Origin: DAOPYU01 sp942493245
GTDB taxonomy: Bacteria; Sumerlaeota; Sumerlaeia; UBA8349
Length of the DNA stretch: 64,000 nucleotides
Assembly: GCA_942493245.1 (NCBI GenBank)
Contig: OW818685.1
Location: 4,154,001-4,218,000 of the forward strand
Direction: 5' to 3'
Made by a program: the position numbers and the translations under genes. The notes beneath the pieces were generated by a model. It did no database searches, was not told the origin of the DNA, and was given only the letters and a program-made list of their open reading frames with translations. Shown piece after piece: positions 55,478-64,000 of this stretch. Within the stretch, counting starts at the first letter, position 1. Every line of letters begins with the position of its first letter.

Positions 55478-56359
55478 TCACATATACCCGTCGCGCCGCA
55501 GGGTTTCGAGCCCGCCCCCGTCCTCGGCGTCCTGGGCGCGCCCGGCGCGCTCGGCAATGTTCGAGAACCGCCCGGTCCGCAGTTCCTCGATGATCTCCCT
55601 CGGACTCGTCGCTTTCGATTCGACCGGGTTGGTGCAGGGGTGACATCCCAGTGAACGAAAACGCTTCCCCGTCCCCTGGTCGTAATAGAGGGACACCGTC
55701 GGGATCTTCTCGCGCTCGATGTACTCCCAGATGTTCAGCTCCGTCCAGTCGAGCAGCGGGTGGATGCGCACGTGCGTCCCCGGCGCGAAGTCCGTCTTGT
55801 ACTGGTTCCAGAACTCCGGCGGCTGGTCCCCCACGTCCCACTCGTTGTCCCGGTCGCGCGGCGAAAAAACCCGCTCCTTCGACCGCGACCCTTCCTCGTC
55901 CGACCGCACCCCCACGATCACCCCCGTGAACGGCTCGGTGTTCGCGTCCACCTCATAGCGCCCCACCGAGAGGTTGAACCGGTAACGCGGCCACAGCCCG
56001 CTGAGCGTGTGCTTGAGCGCCTCGGTCTTGAGCGCCTTGCAACAGGCCAGGCGGTCCACCGCCCCGTCGGGGAACGTCTGGCGCTCGCGCAGGGCCGACT
56101 CGTTCTGGCCATAGATCATCGTCAGCCCCCACTCGGCCGTCATCCGGTCGCGGTAGGCTATCATCTCCGGAATCTTGTACGCCGTGTCAATATGCACGAG
56201 CGGAAACGGCACATGCCCCAGAAACGCCTTGCGCGCCAGCCAGAGGAGGACCGTGCTGTCCTTGCCGATGGACCAGAGCATGCACAGGCTCTTGAAATTC
56301 GCATACGCCTCGCGCAGAATGTGAACGCTGCCGTTTTCCAAATGGTCCAAATGATCCAT
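55478..56359 (-). CDS. cysD: Sulfate adenylyltransferase subunit 2
   Basis: 293 residues from ATG 56359 (GGAG nine bases upstream; ATG 56407 is also in frame). CysD features: LWSIGKDSTVLLWLARKAF (PP-loop), HIDTAYKIPEMI, GRYEVDANTEPFTGVIVGVRSDEEGSR, and WTELNIWEYIEREKIP. Makes APS together with CysN. The two lie 60 bases apart in the order CysD-CysN. A TTGACT-N17-TACCCT promoter precedes it. Confidence 0.95.
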   Translation of the reverse strand: MDHLDHLENGSVHILREAYANFKSLCMLWSIGKDSTVLLWLARKAFLGHVPFPLVHIDTAYKIPEMIAYRDRMTAEWGLTMIYGQNESALRERQTFPDGAVDRLACCKALKTEALKHTLSGLWPRYRFNLSVGRYEVDANTEPFTGVIVGVRSDEEGSRSKERVFSPRDRDNEWDVGDQPPEFWNQYKTDFAPGTHVRIHPLLDWTELNIWEYIEREKIPTVSLYYDQGTGKRFRSLGCHPCTNPVESKATSPREIIEELRTGRFSNIAERAGRAQDAEDGGGLETLRRDGYM

Positions 56360-56445
56360 GCGTCTGTCGCTCCAGTGTTTTCGTACCGCCGACATCCCAG
56401 CCGACACCTGTGGTTTGCGGTCTTTACCCCACAGGACAAGCAGAC

Positions 56446-56474
56446 AGGGTAGAGAAAATGTCCTGAAAAGTCAA
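56446..56474 (-). promoter_or_regulatory. Possible promoter of cysDN
   Basis: TTGACT (56474-56469), 17-base spacer, TACCCT (56451-56446); -10 is weak. About 90 bases ahead of cysD. Confidence 0.35.
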
Positions 56475-56499
56475 GGGTTCCCCAAAATAGATATTTCTC

Positions 56500-56704
56500 C
56501 CTGATCTTCATGTTTCTGTCGCCCCTCCTGGGCTTCATCTTATTTTACGGCCTATTTCGTGGGCTGCTTTCGGTCACCCACGGCTGGCTTGCAGCCTGCG
56601 CAGCAACTCACCGTCGCTCCCTCCGGGGGCTGAAAACAGGAAAATACTCTCTCGATCTTTCGAGCCTTCAGACCCAAGATGAAGAATCAAGGCCAGAGCG
56701 ACCG
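56500..56704 (+). repeat. Dispersed repeat F, copy 2
   Basis: Shares ordered blocks with 18162-18332. It extends the reading frame of the following gene upstream to 56510 with repeat-encoded residues (for example HRRSLRGLKT), which should not be read as protein. Confidence 0.65.
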
Positions 56705-56812
56705 AAGTCCGAAAAGGTTGGCAAGCGCCCGCTTGCCTCTGGTATGGTGAGAGTCACCCGTGGCGAACCCCTTCGCCGTGAGTCATCTGAATTGAACAAA
56801 AAGCGTCCCGAA

Positions 56813-58657
56813 ATGTCCGAAACCCAGCTCTCCCCCCTTCCCCCCGTTCCTTCTCGACCCAGTGTGGGACCTACGTCCTCGCCGGTCCGGTCTTCCCGCG
56901 CCCGGAAGCGTTACCGCGCGGCGTTACAGTGGGGAAGCGGTTTGGCGGCGGTCGCGCTTCTGGCGCTGACGCTGATTTGCGTCCACCTGCGGCCCAACGA
57001 CCAACCCGTCCGGATCGTCAGTACCGACTATTGGGAAAACGCCCGGCTTGTGGGCCTGCTGATTTTCTCACTGGACAGCGGCGACGGTCTGGTCTTCAAA
57101 AAAGACAATGTGTTGCAGAAAACCCCCTACGTCATCGGTCTGGCCTGGGCCGGCCACCTTCTGGGGTGGAACGCCCACCAGGTGTTCCTGACGATGGGCA
57201 CGCTCAATGTGTTGCTTCTGGGGGTGGCGCTGGTGCGGTTCGGGCGGCGGTGGACCCACCGCCGGGTTCCGTGGGGGTTTCTGATCGTTGTCCCGTTGCT
57301 TTTTTGGGGAAAAGGCTTTTTTCAGAGTAATGAATATCACCTGGCCACCCTGCCCATGACAGCGGCCTACCCCTCGACGTTCTCGTTCGCCCTGTCGCTT
57401 TTGTCGCTCAGCCTGCTGGCGGATGTTTGTCGTCTGGGCCGGGACCGCACGGGCCGCGCGATCGCGTGGGTGGCCGCTGCCGCGCTGCTGGCCGCCGTGG
57501 CCCTGAGTCACCTGTTGACCTTTCTCTGCTTCTTCGTGCCCACAGCGGGTTTGACCGGTCTTTTTCTGGCGCGGTCGAAGCGGGCCTGGGGTCTGAGCCT
57601 CCTGGTCTTTCCCGCCATCGCCGTTTGTCTTCTTTTCTGGCCCTGGCCCGAGATCGCCTGCAAACCGCTCCTGACCTATCTGAATATGGAAAAGACCGGA
57701 ACGCCGGAAAAACAGAACGCCGCGCCTGAACTCGCCGCTGAAGAGAAAAAGAGCGACTCGGAAGCCTCCCGGGAGGAGAAAGTTTCGTTCGACCCGGACG
57801 TGTATGAGAAGCACTACAAGATCAACAAGATGCTGAACCGCGCCCCCGCGATCTGCTGGGGATTCGGCCTGTTGGCCGTCCTGTGCGTTTTCCGCCGCAA
57901 GCGGCGCGAGGTGTGGGGTCTGGCCGCTGCCGCGCTCCTGTTTCTGCTCGCCTGGGCCGTTACGGGGTACCTGTCCAAGATCGTGATGGGACACCCGATC
58001 ACGATGGGTTACCGCTTTCTCTACTTTTGCGGATTGTTTCTCCAACTGGCCGCCGTGCGCTGTGTGTGGGATTTTTCTGCAGGCCCGCGCCGGTGGTGGC
58101 TTGTCAGTGCGATGGCGCTTCTGTTTGTGCTGATCCCCGGACGCGACTGCCTGAAAGAAAGCCAGGAACGTTACTTTGGCTCCTGGCCCCCCGTTTTCAT
58201 TCCCTCCGCCCAACTGGACGAAATCCGCGCCTTGACCGGCCGCCAGACCGTTCTGGCCGGAAACGACGTCTCGTATTATCTCCCCGCTTTCAACATCAAG
58301 AGCGGTTGGGTCGGGCGCATGCAGCGCAGCGACGTAAACCCGCTGAACCCAATTGTCCGAACTTGGCTCAATAATCAGACCGACGAGAACCTCGCCCGGG
58401 TCGCGCAACTCGAGAAGATTGACGCCCACTGGCTCCTGTTTGACAAGACGCTGGATGGTGACGCTGCCCCGCCACGCGCCACCAAACCCGATTCCAACGT
58501 TGTGGTCCTGCGCCTGCCCGCCGAGTCTCCCCTGCTCCAGAGAGTTTTCGAGAACGAGCGGTACATCCTGTTCCACATCCAGAGGGAGGCCCCCGCGTCT
58601 TCCCTCTCCCCGACTCCGGCTCCCGAAGCGGGCGGTGCAACGGGGGGGGCGTCGTGA
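56813..58657 (+). CDS. Polytopic membrane protein (GT-C-like layout), unknown
   Basis: 614 residues from ATG 56813, chosen because the frame further upstream is repeat DNA. Proline-rich N-terminus, then about eleven hydrophobic segments (for example LAAVALLALTLICV, LLFWGKGFFQ, ALLAAVALSHLLTFLCFFVPTAGL, AICWGFGLLAVLCVF, LAAAALLFLLAWAVTGYL). A charged loop rich in Glu/Lys lies near 305-345. The C-terminal ~150 residues are soluble (IPSAQLDEIRALTGRQTVLAGNDVSYYLPAF...). The pattern of two TM blocks and a periplasmic C-terminus recalls GT-C glycosyltransferases, but no catalytic motif can be named. A G8 run occurs near the C-terminus (58642-58649). It stands upstream of the polysaccharide exporter genes. 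Confidence 0.65.
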   Translation: MSETQLSPLPPVPSRPSVGPTSSPVRSSRARKRYRAALQWGSGLAAVALLALTLICVHLRPNDQPVRIVSTDYWENARLVGLLIFSLDSGDGLVFKKDNVLQKTPYVIGLAWAGHLLGWNAHQVFLTMGTLNVLLLGVALVRFGRRWTHRRVPWGFLIVVPLLFWGKGFFQSNEYHLATLPMTAAYPSTFSFALSLLSLSLLADVCRLGRDRTGRAIAWVAAAALLAAVALSHLLTFLCFFVPTAGLTGLFLARSKRAWGLSLLVFPAIAVCLLFWPWPEIACKPLLTYLNMEKTGTPEKQNAAPELAAEEKKSDSEASREEKVSFDPDVYEKHYKINKMLNRAPAICWGFGLLAVLCVFRRKRREVWGLAAAALLFLLAWAVTGYLSKIVMGHPITMGYRFLYFCGLFLQLAAVRCVWDFSAGPRRWWLVSAMALLFVLIPGRDCLKESQERYFGSWPPVFIPSAQLDEIRALTGRQTVLAGNDVSYYLPAFNIKSGWVGRMQRSDVNPLNPIVRTWLNNQTDENLARVAQLEKIDAHWLLFDKTLDGDAAPPRATKPDSNVVVLRLPAESPLLQRVFENERYILFHIQREAPASSLSPTPAPEAGGATGGAS

Positions 58658-58728
58658 CGCCTTGAAATTCATCGTTGCCTGGCACGGAGGCCCGCTCCCA
58701 TTTTCCATGCGTCGAGAATGCTCTTTTC

Positions 58729-58879
58729 AACCGCAGTTGAACGCCTATCGTCCGGTTTTTCTTTCAGGCGGGCGGGACGCCCGCCCTCCCAGAAAGGCCA
58801 TTTTTATGGGGCCAGGTCAAAACCCTTTTGCTCCATGACGCAAGAACAAAGGATTCGTTTTCCGTCCTCAACTGCGGTT
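58729..58879 (+). repeat. Complete 151-bp MITE-like element with 12-bp inverted ends
   Basis: AACCGCAGTTGA at the left (58729-58740) and TCAACTGCGGTT at the right (58868-58879) are perfect inverted ends. Inside are the GGGCGGGACGCCCGCCC palindrome and repeat C in inverse orientation. Related copies or fragments: 5333-5394, 42296-42510 and 50410-50478. The rest of the spacer up to 59346 shows no gene. Confidence 0.75.
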
Positions 58880-59346
58880 TTTAGCAAATCACTGTCGTCC
58901 CACGGCGGTCTGATTGGGGTTAGTCAAACCAAAAACCCTCTGCATTTTTGACCCGTTCGATCCTATTTTTCCGCCCCCCCTTTTGCGGATTTTCGGGGAG
59001 CGCATTCCCATTCCTTTGTCTGGCAGGGCGCCTGCTATCCCACAGAAGGGGAGCAAACCGCTCACCAACACGCCATCCCAGCGCACGAGCGCAACAACAG
59101 AAGAGCCATTTGAACTGGACCGAGCCTGGTGAGATTGGCCAGAGCGTTCGGGATCGTCCTGCGCCAGACGTATGTGCGTTTGGGCAAGCGGACGCTGGGC
59201 CAGCAGTCAGGTTAAGCCCACGCCCACCCGGATTCTGCGGAGACATGTTCGGTAAAAATGTTTGGCAATTTGTGTCCCTGCCGATTAAGATCGGTAGGAT
59301 TTTTACCCACATACGGGTAAGGAATTGTCTCGCAAGGACTGAGCCA

Positions 59347-60360
59347 TTGACCGCAAGTGATCCCAAACACAAAACGACCTTTCTGGATATCCAACCGGCG
59401 AAAAGGTGGATGTCGTTGAACCTGAGGGAAATGTGGCTCTCGCGCGATCTGTTTCTGATCCTCGTTCTGCGTGACATCCAACTCAAATACCGTCAGACGT
59501 TGCTTGGCTTCGCGTGGGCCTTGCTGGTACCGCTGATCAACATGTTGGTGCTCGGCACGATTTTCGGGCGGATGGCCAAAGTTCATACTGACGGGTTGGA
59601 TCCCTATGTCTTCTATCTGGCCGCCTTGGTTCCCTGGCAATACTTCGCCAGTTCCCTCAACACATCGAGCAACTCCCTGGTGGGCAACGAGAGTTTCCTG
59701 ACGAAGATCTACCTGCCCCGTCTGTTCATTCCCACTTCGTCCTGTGTGGCCAATCTGGTGGATTTCCTTCTCGCTTTCGGGCTGCTCCTGATTCTCATGT
59801 ACGTGAAACACGTGCCGGTGGCGGCGACCATCGTGTTGATTCCGGCGGTGATGGTTCTGGCGTTTCTAACCGCCTCGGGAGTGGGGATGATCCTCTCGGC
59901 GGTCAACGTCAAGTACCGCGATGTGCGGTTTGTGGTCCCGTTTCTGATCCAGATCTGGATGTACGTGACGATTCTGATCCCGTTCAGCATGGTGCCGACT
60001 CAAATTCAGGGGCGCGATCTGGGAGGGTGGCGTTACGCCTACGCGCTGAATCCGATGGTGGCGGTGGTCGAAGGAACCCGCTGGTGCCTGATGCACCCGA
60101 TCATGACCGGATCCCATACCGAACGCATCCTGCTGGAGGACCGGACGGTTCCCGAGACCCTGACGAAGAATCAGAGTATCGAGGTGGAAAAGCCCCAGGA
60201 CGGGGGGAGTGTGCGGGTGTATCGGCTGGATGTCAAGTCCGACAGTCTCGAGCCGCCGTGGATCGTGATGCTGGTGGGTTCCTGTTCCGGGCTGATGTTG
60301 TTTGTGGGTGGGTTGTATTACTTCAAGCGGTTGGAGAAGATGTTCGCCGACATTGTGTGA
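59347..60360 (+). CDS. ABC-2 polysaccharide/O-antigen export permease (Wzm/RfbA-like)
   Basis: About 337 residues. The start TTG 59347 is preferred: AAGGA lies eight bases ahead, and it keeps the family's FLDIQPAKRWMSLNLREMWLSRDL lead-in; ATG 59410 would cut it. Then LVLRDIQLKYRQTLLGFAWALLVPL, the ABC-2 signature. About six TM helices. A ~65-residue soluble insert in the last third (about residues 225-290, TGSHTERILLEDRTVPE...) is longer than in most Wzm proteins. Partner of the ATPase that follows 17 bases later. Exports a lipid-linked glycan across the inner membrane. Confidence 0.85.
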   Translation: MTASDPKHKTTFLDIQPAKRWMSLNLREMWLSRDLFLILVLRDIQLKYRQTLLGFAWALLVPLINMLVLGTIFGRMAKVHTDGLDPYVFYLAALVPWQYFASSLNTSSNSLVGNESFLTKIYLPRLFIPTSSCVANLVDFLLAFGLLLILMYVKHVPVAATIVLIPAVMVLAFLTASGVGMILSAVNVKYRDVRFVVPFLIQIWMYVTILIPFSMVPTQIQGRDLGGWRYAYALNPMVAVVEGTRWCLMHPIMTGSHTERILLEDRTVPETLTKNQSIEVEKPQDGGSVRVYRLDVKSDSLEPPWIVMLVGSCSGLMLFVGGLYYFKRLEKMFADIV

Positions 60361-60376
60361 GATGGGCCGAGGGGTC

Positions 60377-61744
60377 ATGAGTTCCAACGAAATCGCCATC
60401 CAGATCGAGAATATCGGCAAGCGTTACCAACTGGGCAACGTGGTGGATCTGTCGCGGACTCTGCGCGAGTTGATCATGGATTTGCCGCGTCAGATCGGCA
60501 ATTGCACCGGTCTGCGTCGCCCGGACGAGGCTGAGAACGAGCCGATCCGCCCCGGCCAGCTGTCCAGCCAGAATGTGGATGAGTCGCAGATCGAAGGGCG
60601 TTCGCTGACCGGTTCGCCGATGTTCTGGGCGTTGCGCGATATCAGCTTCAACGTCCATCAGGGCGACGTGGTGGGAGTAATCGGACGCAACGGCGCCGGC
60701 AAATCCACTCTTCTCAAAATTCTGTCCCGCATCACAACCCCCACGACGGGGCGGGTGCGGCTCTGGGGCCGGGTGGGCGCCCTGCTCGAGGTGGGCACCG
60801 GTTTCAGCCCCGAACTGACCGGGCGAGAGAACATTTACCTGAACGGTACCATCCTGGGGATGCGTAAAGCCGAGGTTCAGAGCAAATTCGACGAGATTGT
60901 CGCCTTCTCGGGAACCGAAGAGTTCCTCGAAACGCCGGTCAAGCGCTATTCCAGCGGGATGCGCGTGCGGTTAGCCTTCGCGGTGGCGGCCTACCTGGAG
61001 CCGGAGATTCTGATCATTGATGAAGTGTTGGCCGTGGGCGACAGCCAGTTCCAGAAAAAATGCATGGGGAAACTCGACGAAGCGGCCAAGGCGGGGCGCA
61101 CGATCTTTTTTGTGAGCCACAACATGGCCGCCGTATCGGGGTTGTGCAACCGTTGCGCCTATCTCAAGCATGGCCAGTTGGTTGAATACGGCCCGACGGA
61201 CTCCGTGATCCAGCGCTACCTGGCCGATTTCGACGCCGGGGAGCGTATCTCGCTGGCCGTGCGGACCGATCGCAGCGGCAACGGCAGCGGCCGCCTGACC
61301 GACATCCGGTTTCTCGACGCCCGCACCCGCCAGCCGCTCGACGCGCTTATCAGTGGCCAGGATCTGTTGATTCAGGTTTCCTACGAAACGCGCAAGGCCA
61401 CGTTGACGCAACTCGACTCGCTTCAGGTGGATCTGGCGTTCTATACGAATCTGGGACAGTTCGTGATGGCGCTCAACAGCGAGCAGGCCCAGCGCGCTTT
61501 CGAGGGACCGCTCGAACGCGACGGAACGGTCTATTGCCGGATTCCGCGTTTCCCGCTGATGGGCGGCCCGTATCGCATCACGGCCACCCTGCTGATCAAT
61601 GGCGCGTTGGCCGACAACCTCGACGATGTGGCGATGTGCAACGTCGAAGCGGGGGACTATTACGGCACCGGGTTTTCCAGCGCCGACACCCGCCAGGGGT
61701 TTTATGTGGACCATTCCTGGCACACCGATCCCGCGCAGGACTGA
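60377..61744 (+). CDS. Polysaccharide export ATPase with Wzt-type C-terminal domain
   Basis: 455 residues from ATG 60377 (GAGGGG nearby). The ABC domain has an N-terminal extension with a loop (about residues 20-80) typical of Wzt/TagH ATPases; Walker A GRNGAGKST, signature YSSGMRVRLAFAVAA, Walker B EILIIDEVLAVGD. Residues about 295-455 form a Wzt C-terminal carbohydrate-binding-like sandwich (GSGRLTDIRFLDARTRQPL, PRFPLMGGPYRITATLLING). The extra domain recognises the modified non-reducing end of the glycan in known Wzt proteins. It ends near 61744; no glycosyltransferase genes are seen until the window end. Confidence 0.92.
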   Translation: MSSNEIAIQIENIGKRYQLGNVVDLSRTLRELIMDLPRQIGNCTGLRRPDEAENEPIRPGQLSSQNVDESQIEGRSLTGSPMFWALRDISFNVHQGDVVGVIGRNGAGKSTLLKILSRITTPTTGRVRLWGRVGALLEVGTGFSPELTGRENIYLNGTILGMRKAEVQSKFDEIVAFSGTEEFLETPVKRYSSGMRVRLAFAVAAYLEPEILIIDEVLAVGDSQFQKKCMGKLDEAAKAGRTIFFVSHNMAAVSGLCNRCAYLKHGQLVEYGPTDSVIQRYLADFDAGERISLAVRTDRSGNGSGRLTDIRFLDARTRQPLDALISGQDLLIQVSYETRKATLTQLDSLQVDLAFYTNLGQFVMALNSEQAQRAFEGPLERDGTVYCRIPRFPLMGGPYRITATLLINGALADNLDDVAMCNVEAGDYYGTGFSSADTRQGFYVDHSWHTDPAQD

Positions 61745-62138
61745 AACCTGGGGATTCCGGATGGGAAGACCTTTTTTCGGGGATGAGTGAGTTGTTTCTT
61801 CCGAGGCGTTGATCTCTGCGCAAAGGAGAAGGAGGCGTCTCGAAACATCGGACGGTTCTGCCCGAGAGCCGACAGAGGAGAACCTGGCGCTTGGGAAATG
61901 GGAACTTTGGGATTGCATTTATGCAAGAGGGAATGCAGACTAGGATCGTCCGAAGTGGGACCTAGGGGAACGCCGCCGGGGCGGCGGGTTCTTCTCTTCC
62001 CAGCCGTTTCTTTCTGTCCAACTGAAGTTGGGGGAGCATTATACGTTCCAGGCGGCAGAATCTCTGGAGGAGGTCAGAGCGTCTTCAGTTGCGCTTGCGA
62101 ATAGGAAACATGCACACCGACAATGACGGAACGACACC
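61745..62138. other. 394-base spacer
   Basis: I see no gene, strong repeat or clear promoter in it. Confidence 0.45.
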
Positions 62139-63044
62139 ATGAATTCTGCTAGCGCGGGTTTGAGAAATCTCGTCGGACAGATTGCGCGAACCGTTTATTG
62201 TGCGCTTCCTTTTCGAGGGATCGAGCGTCCCGTCTTTATCATTGGGTGCGGTCGGTCCGGGACCACGATTCTGGGCGCAACCCTGGCGAAGCATCGGCTG
62301 GTCACCTACCTGAATGAACCGTGTCATCTGTGGTTTTCCGCCTATCCGCAGACGGACATCTGGACGCCGAAGGCTCAGTCCCGCGGGGGAAAACTGGCTC
62401 TCACGGCCGCGGACACAGAAGCGGGAAAAAGCCGGAAAATCGGTCGGCTTTTCCGCCTGGAAACTTGGATAAGCGGAAAGCCCGTTCTGATCGAAAAATT
62501 GCCGGTCAACAGCTTCCGTCTGAATTTCATCCAGGAGATTTTCCCCGAGGCGCGTTTCATCCATATCTACCGGAATGGTCTGGAAGTGGCCCGGTCCATC
62601 GAGGAAATCAGCAAGAAGGGCCGGTGGTTTGGGACGAATTCCTATAAATGGGACCGGCTGACTGAATACGCCTCGGGCCGGGAAGACACAAGGGATCTCC
62701 CTGCGCTCTGTTCTTCCTTCTATGAAAAAGGCTTACTCGAATGGCGGTTGAGCGCGGAGGCGGCCGTCGAGTTCTTGAACCGTCTTCCGGACGGCGCTTT
62801 TTTCGAACTGAACTACGACGAGCTGGTCGAAGAACCGCTCAAAACCCTCTCACAAGTCCTGGAATTCGTTGGCCTGGAGGATGACCCTGAAGTGAAACGT
62901 TTTGTCTCCGAGAACCTGGCTCGCAAAACAGGCAAGTTGGGGCGCTGCGAGGTTTCCGAAAAAGAGCGAATACTGGGAGGGAAACTCCTGCCGCTGTCCA
63001 TGAATGGGGTCGGGAGGTTGACAAGGCGCTGCGCCCTGTCTTGA
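62139..63044 (+). CDS. Sulfotransferase, P-loop type
   Basis: 301 residues. 5'-phosphosulfate loop PVFIIGCGRSGTTILGATLAKH and a 3'-phosphate segment ARFIHIYRNGLEVARSIEEIS, as in PAPS-dependent sulfotransferases. The N-terminus contains a short amphipathic lead, no signal peptide. It probably sulfates a sugar on the exported glycan in the cytosol. It lies 74 bases before a second sulfotransferase. Confidence 0.85.
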   Translation: MNSASAGLRNLVGQIARTVYCALPFRGIERPVFIIGCGRSGTTILGATLAKHRLVTYLNEPCHLWFSAYPQTDIWTPKAQSRGGKLALTAADTEAGKSRKIGRLFRLETWISGKPVLIEKLPVNSFRLNFIQEIFPEARFIHIYRNGLEVARSIEEISKKGRWFGTNSYKWDRLTEYASGREDTRDLPALCSSFYEKGLLEWRLSAEAAVEFLNRLPDGAFFELNYDELVEEPLKTLSQVLEFVGLEDDPEVKRFVSENLARKTGKLGRCEVSEKERILGGKLLPLSMNGVGRLTRRCALS

Positions 63045-63117
63045 TTTTGTGGCGCTTCATGCAGGTCTCCGACCGGTTCCACAAGTTCACACCACGCAAG
63101 AAAAGCGAGAAACGGGT

Positions 63118-63969
63118 ATGCAGGACGATTTGACACGCATTTGCGACGCGCAACGGGAGTTGTACGCCCGGCGCTGGGACGAAACCTCGTGGGACGGGCA
63201 GCCGCTCTATCCCATCCAGTTGCCACTCGAGGAAATCCTGCGCGGTTCGCCCATTCCGCTGCACCGACCCTACCCGGCCACCCATCTCAACGCGGTGGGT
63301 ACGCCGCGTTGCGGCACCAAGTGGCTGCAGCGGATTCTGACCCTGTTGACGGTTCCGCAACGCGAGCCGTCTTTTCTGGAAAAGGTGTGCAAGCCGATTT
63401 TCGACCGTCGGCGGCGGATCGCCCACTTTCACGAAGGCATCCTCGAAGACTACAAACCGTCCCAGAAGATCGTGTTCATCTACCGCGACGTGCGCGACGC
63501 CGTGGTGTCGGGGTATGTGTATATCAAGACGGGCCAGCACCCGGGGATGATGAACTGCACCACCGAACTGCACCAGGCCCGCAGTCAGGAAGAGGGGCTG
63601 CGCGCACAACTGGTGATGTATATGAAATACCGGATGCCGGTTCTGAACTACTGGTACCGGCTCGACGCGCCCAATGTGGTGAAAGTGCGCTATGAAGATC
63701 TGCTGCGGAATCTCGACGGCGAGATCCGGCGGATCAACCGGGAGGCGCAGCTGGGAGCCGACGAGGAAACTTTAAGCCGCACGATCGCCCAGTCGTCGTT
63801 CCGGAGCATGACCGGCGGGCGCACCCAGGGGCAGGAGGACCGCCAGTCGCACCAGCGCAAAGGGGTTCAGGGCGACTGGCGTAACTGGTTCAACGACGAC
63901 CTCCGGCAGACCTTCCGCCAGATGGGCGGCGAGGCCTTCCTGCGCGATCTTGGATACGAGGTTGAATGA
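63118..63969 (+). CDS. Sulfotransferase, second
   Basis: 283 residues from ATG 63118. HLNAVGTPRCGTKWLQRIL is the PAPS-binding loop and KIVFIYRDVRDAVVSGYVY the second site; VKVRYEDLL and the C-terminal GVQGDWRNWFNDDL (RKGxxGDWKNxF-type) are hallmark residues of Sulfotransfer_1 proteins. It resembles cytosolic sulfotransferases more closely than its neighbour does, so the two probably have different acceptors. Stop overlaps a further start. Confidence 0.87.
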   Translation: MQDDLTRICDAQRELYARRWDETSWDGQPLYPIQLPLEEILRGSPIPLHRPYPATHLNAVGTPRCGTKWLQRILTLLTVPQREPSFLEKVCKPIFDRRRRIAHFHEGILEDYKPSQKIVFIYRDVRDAVVSGYVYIKTGQHPGMMNCTTELHQARSQEEGLRAQLVMYMKYRMPVLNYWYRLDAPNVVKVRYEDLLRNLDGEIRRINREAQLGADEETLSRTIAQSSFRSMTGGRTQGQEDRQSHQRKGVQGDWRNWFNDDLRQTFRQMGGEAFLRDLGYEVE

Positions 63970-64000
63970 GCATGAACTTCTGGCAAAAAGTTAAAAACGC
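63966..64000 (+). CDS. Start of a further gene, partial
   Basis: ATG 63966 overlaps the sulfotransferase stop (ATGA) and opens MSMNFWQKVKN before the window ends. Too short to identify. Confidence 0.4.
   Translation, partial: MSMNFWQKVKN

Overview
The window comes from a GC-rich, Gram-negative-type bacterium. It carries peptidoglycan genes (murC, murA), a family 9 heptosyltransferase, an ABC polysaccharide exporter and an F-type ATP synthase beta/epsilon pair. The single 16S rRNA gene reads as deep-branching: its helix-1-to-V1 region looks Planctomycetes- or BRC1/Sumerlaeota-like to my eye, but I cannot place it without an alignment. NAD-linked flavin/iron-sulfur oxidoreductase genes at the left end, a M42 aminopeptidase, a DUF134/NifX-type pair and sulfur genes fit an anaerobic or facultative lifestyle.

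Layout. 1-4.2 kb (minus): three genes of a NADH-linked iron-sulfur/flavin complex, including a NuoF-GltD fusion, behind a promoter with a Rex/CRP-type palindrome. 5.4-9.0 kb: a PAS sensor without output domain, a metallo-beta-lactamase-fold/SpoIIAA-like pair, and a zinc-ribbon gene with a sigma-54 promoter. 9.2-10.3 kb: heptosyltransferase. 10.5-12.7 kb: a monocistronic 16S rRNA unit with three tandem promoter copies, flanking processing stems and its own terminator; no 23S, 5S or tRNA follows. 13.7-16.5 kb: a secreted PKD protein with a degenerate zinc-peptidase-like domain, split by a C13 tract. 16.6-21.6 kb: an ISNCY-type element, murC and an IS3-family element. 21.7-25.5 kb: murA, atpD and atpC.

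25.8-42.3 kb holds the most striking content: a ketoreductase gene, an orphan secreted protein, a GH106-type glycosidase, and then a tightly overlapping type II fatty-acid/polyketide gene set. That set has three complete ketosynthases, one half-length ketosynthase-like protein, ACP, RetSat/CrtI-like FAD oxidoreductase, PlsC-like acyltransferase, PaaK-like ligase, radical SAM/SPASM protein, double hot-dog dehydratase and 4HBT thioesterase. It resembles aryl-polyene/flexirubin-type clusters, but the radical SAM enzyme is unusual and the typical exporter and LolA genes are absent.

42.6-50.3 kb: M42 aminopeptidase, small membrane proteins, a DUF134/NifX pair with a palindromic operator, and a five-gene ABC-2/TPR membrane system. 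50.9-64 kb: sulfonate-type ABC importer, cysD and a cysN with a degenerate APS-kinase-like tail, a polytopic membrane protein, a Wzm/Wzt-type exporter and two sulfotransferases. This suggests sulfur acquisition feeding a sulfated surface polysaccharide.

The spacers are full of short repeats: a 151-bp MITE-like element with 12-bp inverted ends, GC-palindrome elements, and the common GGGCGGGACGCCCG family. At least one copy lies in frame inside a gene. Long poly-C/G tracts occur near the 5' ends of two predicted exported proteins.
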